Positions 9,070-16,941 of a stretch of 33,558 nt of DNA are shown one piece after another; within the stretch, counting starts at the first letter, position 1, and each line of letters opens with the position of its first letter. Origin of the DNA: a virus. The notes beneath the pieces were generated by a model. The model was not told the origin of the DNA, ran no database searches, and was given only the letters and a program-made list of their open reading frames with translations. The stretch covers positions 1 through 33,558 of IMG/VR virus record IMGVR_UViG_3300025154_000284; one strand, given 5' to 3'. The position numbers and the translations under genes were made by a program.

Positions 9070-12042
9070 ATGCTCGGGCTTAGATTACGACTGAGCAGTA
9101 ATCACGGTCTACCGCGCACCCCAGGCAGTCGCGGGCCTGTTGGAGTAGAGCTATCAACTGTCTATGAATCAAGATGGTTCAGGCCGCGTGTTGGTCCGTT
9201 CACTATTCCTGTGGGCGCTGAGTTCTTCCTTAACGACGAATGGCTCCCACCCGGAAGTTATTTGTGGGATGGTGGGGATGTGCTGCCTGCTGATGAGCTG
9301 GAATTTTTGGCTACGACCGAGAGCGGTTTGATTGATACTATCGGCTTATCAATCAAAAATATCGGCTCAGAATCTGGCAGTTTGCAATGGATGGGACTGC
9401 GTAACCTTTTCGGCCCGTATGCGTTTTTTGCCCAAGCTCCAGCCGGAAGCATGTTTGTTAATAGCGATGGGTCGATGCTGCTGGCCTCAGACTTCTATGG
9501 GTCGAAAGGGTGGGACGGAAACAAAATAAGCGGAACAGACAAGACCATATATATCAATGGTCGGATCAACTTCAAAGGAAGTGATGGAGTTTATTATTCC
9601 AGCCACTATGACACCACGGCAAAACGCGGTTGGATCGTAGAGTGCTCAAACGGATATAGTTTTGCAAAAATCCAGGAATATTATAACTCGACATTTGAGA
9701 AAGACGTTGGCGAAAGCATAAGCGTTGTTTCCTGGAATTTCACCGAGGATAAGAACGGCAATATTTGGACAGGTGAATACGGTCTCGGCACTCCCTTAGA
9801 ATTGTCATCCGCCGTTTTGTGGCGGAAAAGAAACGGCACCTGGGAGAATGTAATAGTATTTGACGGGGCAAACGGGACCATCAAGGAGCGGCATGTTCAT
9901 TGGGTTTATTATTGCCCCCATCAGGATAAGTTGTATGTGGCTCTCGGTGATAACGATAACGGCATCCTGTATCTGCCGGGGAGCAAACTCGATCAAGAGG
10001 TAATCACTTCTTCCGATTTTGTTCGCTTCAGGCCATACAATACTTCATGGCCGCTTGCGACCGGAAAAATGTGTGTGGTGCCGATAACATCGGACGCAAA
10101 TTACAGATATGCCAGTCTCGACATTCACGTTGATGGAGCAAATAACAGAGCCATACTCCGTTGGGCTGATGATGATGCGAATATCTCGGAGGTTGTCTAT
10201 GAAGAAAGTTACACCACAGGGGCTTATGGGGTTTTAGCGTGGTGGGCGCACTCTTATAACGGGGTGGTGGTATTCTCTTATGCTGTGGAGGGTACGACAG
10301 GCGAGAATAAAATAGTTTTTTCCGGCGACCAAGGCGAGACATGGACCGAGAGAATAACGTCGAACAAAACTAATGCCGCTGGTGGTTTGCGGTCAGCGTT
10401 TCTACCATCCTACTATGACACAACGTGGGCCGGGATATACGCTGGCGGGGCGGCATGCGTCGCCGATGATAGGCCTGTCGTTGGAAGAATTGGCACCGGG
10501 AGAATAAGTATCAGTCCGACTGGGTTTGATTATTCCCTCGGCTCTGAGGGCTATCCGCTGAAAAATCACGATTTTCTTCCAGCGCTATTATCCGACAATA
10601 AAAACGTCAGGTTTAACGGGGAGTTTACTCAGCCTGTCGCGGTTAATCTGTCGGGGTGCAAGCTCTCTGGCGGCAAATTCAGTGGAACCGCAGTCGGTGT
10701 GGCCGCAGGACTATCCGAAACTTTCGAGGCATTGCAGGCCAGTTGGACGTTCACATCTACTGCCGGAGCGTCGGCGGAATCAACCATCGTTGCATCGGGA
10801 TCACAATCAGCAAAAATACTGACTGCCGATGGAACGAGTAATCCAAAGATATACAAGTACTATTATTTTTGCGACAGTGGGGATGTATCCCACATAAAAT
10901 TCAAATACTACCTCGCCGCCAATGTGGTCGCGAACGGTAGATTTAAAATGGCTCAAATAAACGGCAGTAGCACCAGCAGATATGAAATTTACGTTCGAGG
11001 AGCAGGGGCAAGTTTTATCCAAAATGAATTGACCTTGGCCGAAACCAGCAGGGCTGCTCTGTGGATGCAATCAGGGTATACGGTGCCAGATCTCCCCGGA
11101 GTCGTAATATCTGCCGAGGAATGGCATGATATTGAGCTGATCATCGGGGGGCATGTCGATGAGGGCTATTTCAAAATACTGGTTGACGGAAAACTGGCTG
11201 CTCATGTAGTAGGCCAAACTCTCGCCACAGCCGCAGAGCGTTTCAGTTATTTCAGCCTTGAGGCATACGGCAGTGCCAACAGTTTCTATGTCGATGAATT
11301 CCAATCGTGGAAGAACACCGAGCCTGCTGATTTAGGGTCGTTGAATATTGCTGGCAGTGGAAATCTCGTATCTGCAATAACTGCCTCCGTCAATCCTGTT
11401 ATCAATAATGCAACAACGACTCGCTTTGCCAGTATGCTGCTCAGGGACATGACTGGCGATGCTTTCGAGACAACAGGCGATACCTCTGTTAAAAACTCAA
11501 TTTTTACTAATATCACCGGAAACGATATTGTTGACAATGGCGCAACTGTCACGGTTGCCGGGAATTTTACCGATGGCGATGGCGACCCGCTCATAGATCC
11601 GGCTGGAAGGCTCACCGCCACATCTATTTGTATTGGAGCAGGAATCAACCCATTTGTCCAGGCAGACGGCGATCAGTACGACGCAGACGGTTACAAAATC
11701 TATGCTGCAACTCTCGGTATCCCAGAAGGCCAATGGATCGACGGTGTTGATATTGGGGCGTATGCCTATGGCGGCGGGGACAAGGTTTATCTGCCACTAA
11801 CGGTTATTTCAGGCACAGGCCCTAGTGATTGGGTAGTTAAGCTCCCTGCTGCTCCTGATATCATCAATATTCTTGGACTCGACTCAATTTATTATGATGC
11901 CAGTGCAGTGCCGAAAGAAATCACATGGGCAACGCACACTGATAATGGTTTGATCCGCTTTGGCAGCAAAGGCGCAGTGTGTTATGCGGTTATGCAGGAT
12001 GCGGCGGCAATAGTCAAAATTGACAGATATATTGGCAACTGA
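9070..12042 (+). CDS. Large tail fibre/tailspike-like protein with Asp-box and jelly-roll domains
   Basis: A 990-residue protein, start one base after the previous stop. The N-terminal ~80 residues (GPFTIPVGAEFF, LPPGSYLWDGGD) look like a particle-binding cap. Residues ~85-500 read as a beta-propeller of sialidase type, with an Asp-box (SGDQGETWTERI, ~417-428). Around 550-750 is a LamG/jelly-roll-like region (GYFKILVDGKLAAHVVG). From ~800 comes a beta-helix-like end with the cap seen in right-handed beta-helix proteins: SICIGAGINPF near 853, then DGVDIGAYAYGG near 890. This fits a tailspike that binds or cleaves a surface glycan. No signal peptide is present, unlike neighbours on both sides, so it probably belongs to the virion. 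Catalytic residues cannot be assigned by eye. Confidence 0.75.
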   Translation: MLGLRLRLSSNHGLPRTPGSRGPVGVELSTVYESRWFRPRVGPFTIPVGAEFFLNDEWLPPGSYLWDGGDVLPADELEFLATTESGLIDTIGLSIKNIGSESGSLQWMGLRNLFGPYAFFAQAPAGSMFVNSDGSMLLASDFYGSKGWDGNKISGTDKTIYINGRINFKGSDGVYYSSHYDTTAKRGWIVECSNGYSFAKIQEYYNSTFEKDVGESISVVSWNFTEDKNGNIWTGEYGLGTPLELSSAVLWRKRNGTWENVIVFDGANGTIKERHVHWVYYCPHQDKLYVALGDNDNGILYLPGSKLDQEVITSSDFVRFRPYNTSWPLATGKMCVVPITSDANYRYASLDIHVDGANNRAILRWADDDANISEVVYEESYTTGAYGVLAWWAHSYNGVVVFSYAVEGTTGENKIVFSGDQGETWTERITSNKTNAAGGLRSAFLPSYYDTTWAGIYAGGAACVADDRPVVGRIGTGRISISPTGFDYSLGSEGYPLKNHDFLPALLSDNKNVRFNGEFTQPVAVNLSGCKLSGGKFSGTAVGVAAGLSETFEALQASWTFTSTAGASAESTIVASGSQSAKILTADGTSNPKIYKYYYFCDSGDVSHIKFKYYLAANVVANGRFKMAQINGSSTSRYEIYVRGAGASFIQNELTLAETSRAALWMQSGYTVPDLPGVVISAEEWHDIELIIGGHVDEGYFKILVDGKLAAHVVGQTLATAAERFSYFSLEAYGSANSFYVDEFQSWKNTEPADLGSLNIAGSGNLVSAITASVNPVINNATTTRFASMLLRDMTGDAFETTGDTSVKNSIFTNITGNDIVDNGATVTVAGNFTDGDGDPLIDPAGRLTATSICIGAGINPFVQADGDQYDADGYKIYAATLGIPEGQWIDGVDIGAYAYGGGDKVYLPLTVISGTGPSDWVVKLPAAPDIINILGLDSIYYDASAVPKEITWATHTDNGLIRFGSKGAVCYAVMQDAAAIVKIDRYIGN

Positions 12043-12082
12043 CCGTGATTGATAAGAAACTACAATTAACCAAAATTAAATT

Positions 12083-12268
12083 ATGAAATGTAAAGTAAGA
12101 GGCACATCAAGCGGAGAACACGGCACCCCTGTTGATTTCGTTTTTACATTTAACGGGGTTGAGACAGTGTTTACAATCACGACGCACTCAGAAGAAGCCA
12201 CGGAGCAGGCGCTTACCCAGGCGGGGGAGCACATAGTCAATCAAGACGGAACATATTGGGAATGGTGA
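12083..12268 (+). CDS. Hypothetical small protein, 61 aa
   Basis: A 61-residue ORF filling the gap between the large fibre-like gene and the next exported protein, three bases before it. The product looks like a single small domain (two beta-type stretches around FVFTFNGVETVFTITT, then a helix EEATEQALTQAGEHI). No strong ribosome binding site is visible upstream, so the coding call rests on packing, frame and composition. Function unknown. Confidence 0.5.
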   Translation: MKCKVRGTSSGEHGTPVDFVFTFNGVETVFTITTHSEEATEQALTQAGEHIVNQDGTYWEW

Positions 12269-12271
12269 GAA

Positions 12272-13276
12272 ATGAAGAAAATAGTAATAGCTGCGGCCAT
12301 TTTTTTTATGTCCGTGCAACTGAGCTTTGCCGACAAGCGGATAACCGATCTTACGGCACAAACCGATGCGATTTCAGCAAGTGATCTGATACCCGGCGTT
12401 GATGTTAGCGATACCACCGATAATGCCGCAGGATCGAGTAAGAAAATCACCTGGACGCAAGTAGGTACGTATCTTGCCAACCTGTTTCAAGGGAAAGACA
12501 CTGATCTTGATGATCTTGCGGATGGCTCTCTCTCTGGGTCGAAGGTAGGGACGGGAATCGACGGCTCAAATATCACATCGGGAACAGTTGCTGCTGCCAG
12601 GATTGATGAAGCCATTGCTCGCGATAGCGAATTGGTTACACCCCTGGCTACGGTAAGGACCACAGCTGGCGGTGGGAGCACTACGGCACCTCCGCAGGAA
12701 GCAGCTGTTGGTGATGCACTGGCTGGAAAACAGGCCGCGCTCACAAACCCCCTCGTCCAGGCGGATATCGATGATACCCCTAGCGATGGGAATACCACGC
12801 AACCAGCATCAAGCAACAGTGTGGCCGACCATATCGCGGCAACCGCAGCGCACGGCATTTCCGGGGCGGTAGTAGGCACTACCGACACCCAAACCCTTAC
12901 TAATAAAACATTTGATATAACGTCAGCTGGTAATGTTGTCACCCAGGAGTTTGTGCAACCCGTTACCTGGCTTACCCCCGGCGATACTGATGATCCAATT
13001 GTATTTTCGGAAGGAGTCGTGCGAACCCTGCAAGGGATGAAATGTATTTGCTTGGGCGGCGGAACAATTGCAGTTGATTTGCAGGAATGCAATAGCAATG
13101 CCACCAGTTGTGGAACGACCGGGGCAACCTTTACTTGTGGGGCAACGATGACAGCGGATTCGACGTTGACCGATACGTCAATAGCCTCAAATGCTGTGGT
13201 GAGGTTGTTTGTAGGAGCACCGTCTGGGACAGTTGACCAAATACATTGCACCGTGTGGGGAACGGAGGTCAGATGA
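12272..13276 (+). CDS. Tail-fibre-like protein with Sec signal peptide
   Basis: GGTGAG overlaps the previous stop and precedes the ATG at 12272. The 334-residue product begins with a clear signal peptide (MKKIVIAAAIFFMSVQLSFA, then DKR). The mature N-terminus has the phrase RITDLTAQTDAISASDLIPG, and the middle has LTNKTFD; both are typical of phage fibre or adhesin shafts. The C-terminal ~100 residues contain six Cys (CICLGGG, QECNSNATSC, FTCGA, IHCTVW), compatible with disulphides in the periplasm. It is coupled to the next exported gene by ATGA. An export signal on a fibre-like protein implies a role on the host envelope or assembly after secretion; which one is unknown. Confidence 0.75.
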   Translation: MKKIVIAAAIFFMSVQLSFADKRITDLTAQTDAISASDLIPGVDVSDTTDNAAGSSKKITWTQVGTYLANLFQGKDTDLDDLADGSLSGSKVGTGIDGSNITSGTVAAARIDEAIARDSELVTPLATVRTTAGGGSTTAPPQEAAVGDALAGKQAALTNPLVQADIDDTPSDGNTTQPASSNSVADHIAATAAHGISGAVVGTTDTQTLTNKTFDITSAGNVVTQEFVQPVTWLTPGDTDDPIVFSEGVVRTLQGMKCICLGGGTIAVDLQECNSNATSCGTTGATFTCGATMTADSTLTDTSIASNAVVRLFVGAPSGTVDQIHCTVWGTEVR

Positions 13277-14781
13277 GAATATTTTATGCAACCATTACAT
13301 TATTGGCATTTTGCTCTTATGCAGATGCCATGTTTATATTTCGTGGATCGGGTGGTGGAACACCAGAAGCAACCTGCGTCGGTACGGCTTATTACGTCTC
13401 TGCAACTGGGTCAGATGCTGCTGATGGCCTTTCGGTTGATACTCCTTGGCAGACCATAACAAAGGTCAACGGAGCAGCTGCAACACTTGTTCCTAGCGAT
13501 TGCGTTTTCTTTAAGCGTGGGGATACATGGGGATCAACTCTGATGCCAGAAACACAGGGGTTACTGATTCCGGATAGCGGCACGGCTGGTAATCCAATCA
13601 CATTCGGCGCTTATGGAACAGGGGACAAACCTGTCTTTGATGGCACTGGAGTAAACCTTCCTCAAAATCATGGCTTGATCAGGGGGGATTCGAAGAGCTA
13701 TATCACATTTCAAGATATTCGTGTCCAAGATTCCGGTATTGGTGATGCCGATGAAAATCCAGGGATAGGGTTCTATGCCGGAACGAACCTAATTGTTCAA
13801 CGTTGTGAAGTAGCAAATACTGAGTCATCAGGTATCAAGCTGAATACTAGTTCCAGCGTTTCGGTGCTAAATAATAATGTAACAATGACCAATTGCGAAG
13901 ATGCCAGTGAGCAGATTTCCCTATCTGCTGTAAACGGTTTTGAAGTAGCTTACAACGAGTCATATACCAACTGTGACCCTAGTTTTAGCCCTCCTGGCGG
14001 CGCAGGTATAGACTCAAAGCAAGGGTCCAAGAACGGGAGCATACACCACAATAATGTTTATGATATAGCAGGTGGCTCAAATGGCATCTATGTGGATGCA
14101 TACGATCAAGATACCTCGAATATCGAAGTGTATAACAATCGAGTTCACAATATATCAGGAGCTGCGGGGATTCAGATCGGCGCTGAGTTGGGTGGAGCAT
14201 TACACGATATTCTCGTTCACCACAATATTGTCTCACTCGCGTCAAACGGAGGTATCAACCTCCACAACGCTGGACCAACCGGAAGTCCCGTCTATGATAT
14301 TAAAATTTTTAACAATACGGTCTATCAAAACGGTACAAACGGCACCAATTATCTAGGCGGTGCCAGGATATTTGATCAGATGCTGGAACCAACAAGTGGA
14401 TATCCTGGGGTAACATTCAAAAATAATATTTTTGCCAACGGCTATTATTTTCAAATAGGGTTTGATCCACCCGTTGAGGCAGATGATATAGTGATGGACT
14501 ATAATGTTATTTACGGAACACACGCTGATTCAGGTGGATTTACCGCAATTACAGAAACCACACATCCAAATTCGCACCCTATCACGATTGACCCTTTATT
14601 CACTAATGCCGCTGGCGGCGATTTCACCTTACAGGCCGGTTCTTCGGCACTTAATGTGTGTGATAATTCCGTGTGGCAAGGAACGGCGAATGTAGTTGAC
14701 TACAATGGTGTAGCAATAACTGACGGCAGCGGGAACATTGTTGCTCCTGGTGGAACCGTTAACTGTGGAGCGTTTGAATGA
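13273..14781 (+). CDS. Secreted right-handed beta-helix (pectate-lyase-like) protein
   Basis: The start at 13273 is chosen because GGAGG lies at 13264-13268 and the ATG overlaps the previous stop (ATGA); a start at 13246 would put the signal peptide ten residues in. The 502-residue protein has a Sec signal (MRIFYATITLLAFCSYADA). It then has the standard entry of parallel beta-helix proteins: YYVSATGSDAADGLS, TPWQTITKVN, then a GD-x-x-x-FKRGDTW stretch and a GNPITFGAYG stretch. Rungs rich in Asn and Ile/Val follow (NNNVTMTNC, YNNRVHNISG, FNNTVYQNGTN). The C-terminus matches beta-helix ends (ALNVCDNSVWQG, VNCGAFE). It may bind or cleave envelope or capsule polysaccharide, but no catalytic site is assignable by eye. 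Confidence 0.82.
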   Translation: MRIFYATITLLAFCSYADAMFIFRGSGGGTPEATCVGTAYYVSATGSDAADGLSVDTPWQTITKVNGAAATLVPSDCVFFKRGDTWGSTLMPETQGLLIPDSGTAGNPITFGAYGTGDKPVFDGTGVNLPQNHGLIRGDSKSYITFQDIRVQDSGIGDADENPGIGFYAGTNLIVQRCEVANTESSGIKLNTSSSVSVLNNNVTMTNCEDASEQISLSAVNGFEVAYNESYTNCDPSFSPPGGAGIDSKQGSKNGSIHHNNVYDIAGGSNGIYVDAYDQDTSNIEVYNNRVHNISGAAGIQIGAELGGALHDILVHHNIVSLASNGGINLHNAGPTGSPVYDIKIFNNTVYQNGTNGTNYLGGARIFDQMLEPTSGYPGVTFKNNIFANGYYFQIGFDPPVEADDIVMDYNVIYGTHADSGGFTAITETTHPNSHPITIDPLFTNAAGGDFTLQAGSSALNVCDNSVWQGTANVVDYNGVAITDGSGNIVAPGGTVNCGAFE

Positions 14782-14861
14782 GCAAATTTCAGCAAGGGTT
14801 AATAATTGGTCTGATAATTGTTATGCCGTTTTGGTTTTTAATCTTCTCCCTATCGAGGTGA
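14778..14861 (+). CDS. 27-residue membrane peptide
   Basis: A very short ORF starting in an ATGA overlap with the previous stop and ending three bases before the next ATG. The product is a short basic/polar N-terminus (MSKFQQG), one hydrophobic segment (LIIGLIIVMPFWFLIFSL) and a final Arg, i.e. a single-pass membrane peptide. Its stop codon lies in the AGGTGA that serves the downstream lipoprotein, so translation of the two is probably coupled. Such micro-proteins occur in phage lysis regions; a role in lysis is inferred from context only. Confidence 0.6.
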   Translation: MSKFQQGLIIGLIIVMPFWFLIFSLSR

Positions 14862-14863
14862 TA

Positions 14864-15439
14864 ATGAAACGATTTTTGGTAGTAGCTGGTTTGGCTGTTT
14901 TGGTATCCGGGTGTGCGGGAACTGCAATCCCAGTAACAGAGGAAATCCTTGATGAAGCGGGCAATGTGATTAAAACCACGACGCGATACGTGGCCGATTC
15001 GTCGGTTGCAAAAGAAGAGATGGTGCACAAAACCCTGCAAAATCGTGACAAACAAATCGTTGAAGATGGCAAGAACTCTGGGTTTAGTGCTGAATTCGAA
15101 CTTGTGGATGCTGCTCCCGGCCTGAAAATTCAGGTGATGAAAAAAGTTTCATATTCAGAGAGGGGTAGATTCGAGCAGCAACTACCAACCGAACCCTCCG
15201 CCCACCCCGCCTGGAAAACTATTGAACGGCTCGGCGTCAAGGTTATTGATGGTACCATTATCGGCATGGGCATAAATGCCGGAAAGGAAGTTCTGCAAGA
15301 TGCTGTAGCCAAAAAAGACAATCAATATCTCGGCGACGTGCAATACAATCAGTCCCATAATCAAGGCGATGGTGTCGGGCCGGTGACGAATGAACTCGCT
15401 CCAGTTTTAGAAGAAATCAAATCAACAGGTGCTAAATGA
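14864..15439 (+). CDS. Phage lipoprotein, 191 aa
   Basis: The start at 14864 follows AGGTGA at 14856-14861; an in-frame ATG 42 codons upstream lies inside the previous gene and would bury the signal. The N-terminus is a textbook lipoprotein signal (MKRFLVVAGLAVLVSGCAG, lipid-attached Cys17, followed by Ala-Gly). The mature part is mostly polar, with a helical region (KEEMVHKTLQNRDKQIVEDG), a short Gly-rich amphipathic stretch (IIGMGINAGKEVLQ), and a C-terminus rich in Asn, Gln and Gly. It is longer than typical Rz1 spanins. It could act in lysis, receptor blocking or envelope modification; no family recognised. Confidence 0.78.
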   Translation: MKRFLVVAGLAVLVSGCAGTAIPVTEEILDEAGNVIKTTTRYVADSSVAKEEMVHKTLQNRDKQIVEDGKNSGFSAEFELVDAAPGLKIQVMKKVSYSERGRFEQQLPTEPSAHPAWKTIERLGVKVIDGTIIGMGINAGKEVLQDAVAKKDNQYLGDVQYNQSHNQGDGVGPVTNELAPVLEEIKSTGAK

Positions 15440-15469
15440 TCTATTGAATACAAAAGAACACAAAATTTA

Positions 15470-15483
15470 ACTACAGAGGTAGT
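15470..15483 (+). repeat. ACTAC/GTAGT hairpin, copy 1 (loop AGAG = Shine-Dalgarno)
   Basis: ACTAC-AGAG-GTAGT on the transcribed strand. AGAGG at 15475-15479 is the ribosome binding site of the gene starting at 15488, so the SD sits in the hairpin loop. This is the only copy in the + strand half. Confidence 0.85.
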
Positions 15484-15487
15484 CAAA

Positions 15488-15739
15488 ATGAACATTGTTA
15501 AACTTGTATTGGCTATAGCTATGAAGTTAATGGACGGAAAGAAAGCCTACTCAGGAGCAGCGTTGCTAATCCTGACTGGTATTGGTTCGCTGGCTACAGG
15601 TGTTGCCGGGATATTTAGTGATCCACAAATGTCGGTTGACGCGACTGCTGGATTCCTTATCGCTGGCTGTGGTGGAATTGGAGAGGGTATAAAGGGGCTT
15701 GGTTTGCGTGCCGCCATTACAAAAATTAAGGAGTCATGA
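15488..15739 (+). CDS. Small two-segment membrane protein, holin-like
   Basis: An 83-residue protein with SD in the upstream hairpin loop, eight bases from the ATG. The pattern is DGKKAYSGAALLILTGIGSL, a second apolar stretch (AGFLIAGCGGIGEGI), and a C-terminal GLRAAITK. This matches a common phage membrane-protein layout (GKK-x-Y, two hydrophobic segments, GLR-x-A-x-x-K) often placed with holins. Two membrane segments and small size fit a class II-like holin, but function is inferred from shape and neighbours. It is coupled to the next gene. Confidence 0.65.
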   Translation: MNIVKLVLAIAMKLMDGKKAYSGAALLILTGIGSLATGVAGIFSDPQMSVDATAGFLIAGCGGIGEGIKGLGLRAAITKIKES

Positions 15740-16047
15740 TGACTGAACCTCACGATGCAGCTGATATGGGCACAGACCGCCGCCGGTTTTCTGACGAAGA
15801 CATTGAAGCGTTAGTACAAGCGTTAAGTGCACGTTCTCATACCTGTAGATTTGGAGATCTTCATCCTGATCGTGTTTATGCAGCGGTAAGATTGACCGAA
15901 CACATTGAGTCCCTTCTTTCCGAAACAGGTTCTACTGTTCGTAAAACTATTCTCGTTGCGGGAATTGGTGGGCTATTAACCTTACTTATTCTTGGACTGT
16001 ATGCAAAATTAAAACAGGTTCTTGGTATGCCTCCGGTGTTACCATGA
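15739..16047 (+). CDS. Small C-terminally anchored membrane protein
   Basis: Two adjacent ATGs exist (15736, 15739). AAGGAG at 15728-15733 gives a better spacing to 15739. The product (102 aa) has an acidic/polar N-terminal part with HTCRFGDLHPD, then a helical segment, and one membrane helix near the C-terminus (ILVAGIGGLLTLLILGLY). Phage proteins with an H-x-CRF segment and a C-terminal helix are common next to holins; their function is not settled. It could be a holin accessory or antiholin (inference). Confidence 0.65.
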   Translation: MTEPHDAADMGTDRRRFSDEDIEALVQALSARSHTCRFGDLHPDRVYAAVRLTEHIESLLSETGSTVRKTILVAGIGGLLTLLILGLYAKLKQVLGMPPVLP

Positions 16048-16190
16048 GAAAATGTGTCAGGCCGGACATAAACAATGGACGAGCAGTATGTACTCGAAAG
16101 GTAGGAACGACTTGTGAAGAATGTATAGGTTGGAGACGTAAAAAGCAATTGCAGCTTATACGTATTCTGAAAAAGGTTTTATTTAAATGA
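16044..16190 (+). CDS. Tiny Cys-containing basic protein, 48 aa
   Basis: A 48-residue ORF joined at both ends by ATGA overlaps, which supports it as a real gene despite its size. It has Cys at 4, 16, 24 and 27 (CEEC), enough for one zinc site, and a very basic C-terminal half (WRRKKQLQLIRILKKVLFK) that could bind nucleic acid. Function unknown. Confidence 0.55.
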   Translation: MRKCVRPDINNGRAVCTRKVGTTCEECIGWRRKKQLQLIRILKKVLFK

Positions 16191-16390
16191 AAGTAATTTT
16201 ACGCCAATGCTGTGTGTGTAAAAGATTTCTAACAACAGAGGGCAGGTATGTAAAGCTCTTACCTACTTGCCCTCACTTAGCTATCACTAGCGGGTATTGC
16301 CCAGACGATCTTGCGGAGTGGCGGAAAGACATGGACCTACGAATCAGTCGTCGAGCCGGGGATCAATCTCATCGAAGTCGTCTAGCTTAG
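16187..16390 (+). CDS. Small zinc-finger-like protein, 67 aa
   Basis: The start overlaps the previous stop (ATGA). The 67-residue product has CCVCKRFLTTEG and, about 30 residues on, SGYCPDDL. This resembles small zinc-ribbon proteins with C-x2-C and a later SG/HG-x-CP pair, but the final Cys position is Asp, so the metal site may be incomplete or use other ligands. Its last ~47 bases overlap, on the opposite strand, a small acidic ORF of the convergent operon. The tail LRISRRAGDQSHRSRLA may therefore be constrained by that overlap. Confidence 0.55.
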   Translation: MKVILRQCCVCKRFLTTEGRYVKLLPTCPHLAITSGYCPDDLAEWRKDMDLRISRRAGDQSHRSRLA

Positions 16391-16481
16391 TTTGCTCTGG
16401 CAGTTCGTTTGGGTACTCAATTTCCAAGAGCATCATCTGCTTTGTTGTCCTTCCGGTCTTTCTAAAGTCATCATCATACAT
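16344..16481 (-). CDS. Small acidic protein, 45 aa (last gene of the leftward operon)
   Basis: A 45-codon ORF on the - strand whose start overlaps the end of the zinc-finger gene upstream by eight bases. GGGGA lies a short way before the ATG. The product is acidic at both ends (MYDDDFRKTG, LDDFDEIDPRLDD). It overlaps the 3' end of the convergent + strand gene by 47 bases. The coding call rests on the tight junction, the acidic composition shared with neighbouring proteins, and a good open frame; it has no recognised homologue. Confidence 0.5.
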   Translation of the reverse strand: MYDDDFRKTGRTTKQMMLLEIEYPNELPEQTKLDDFDEIDPRLDD

Positions 16482-16941
16482 CTCGTATCCCCATATGTTT
16501 TCTTAATAGCATAGGATATATGGCATTGTCATTTCTAGCTACAGTAACAACAGCTTTTTTCTCAACTTGTTCTCTAGCTTTTAGACAGTGAGCATGATAT
16601 ACTTCTGCTCGGTACAGCGCCAAGTCCTTATGCAGTACTCGCTTATTGCACCATACGCAATAAGAATTAATCTTAGCTTGCTCTTTTTGGTAATCACGTT
16701 TCTTCTTGTTCACCACCTCCTTTATCTCGTAACCAAGTTTTTTAATTTCGTCTCTTGCTTTGAGGATGCTGCGGAGTTGGTGCTTGTAGGTATCAGGCAT
16801 ACCAAAATCTTCGCATATCTCGGAAGCAGAGTGTTCTACAAAATCTTCTCGTCGGACTATAAGCACGGCTATGAGAGCAGCTATCTTATTGTGCTCGTCT
16901 GCGGCTTGTTCGACGTATTCTATTAACTCAGATTTTACCAT
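16474..16941 (-). CDS. Hypothetical protein with a CxxC-HxHC zinc-binding motif
   Basis: A 155-residue protein whose start overlaps the end of the helicase gene by 14 bases. The N-terminal half is helical (IAALIAVLIVRREDFVEHSA) with a possible HTH-like segment around residues 38-60. A charged helix follows, and then Cys95-x2-Cys98 and His116-x-His-Cys119, a plausible zinc site. A zinc domain at the end of a replication operon suggests nucleic-acid binding, but the family is not recognised. Confidence 0.65.
   Translation of the reverse strand: MVKSELIEYVEQAADEHNKIAALIAVLIVRREDFVEHSASEICEDFGMPDTYKHQLRSILKARDEIKKLGYEIKEVVNKKKRDYQKEQAKINSYCVWCNKRVLHKDLALYRAEVYHAHCLKAREQVEKKAVVTVARNDNAIYPMLLRKHMGIRDV

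Noticed and set aside
12045-12080. TTGATA followed by an AT-rich -10-like stretch before the 61-aa gene
   Set aside because: The -10 match is poor and the gap is only 40 bases inside a tightly packed + strand unit.
12487-13251. Long open frame (254 codons) on the - strand opposite the 12272 gene
   Set aside because: Mirror frame of a GC-rich repetitive fibre gene; no ribosome site, and the + strand gene has a signal peptide and coupled neighbours.
16238-16274. GAGGGCA / TGCCCTC inverted repeat with inner GGTA / TACC
   Set aside because: It lies inside the zinc-finger gene, has an uneven inner stem and no T-run after it, so I did not call a terminator.
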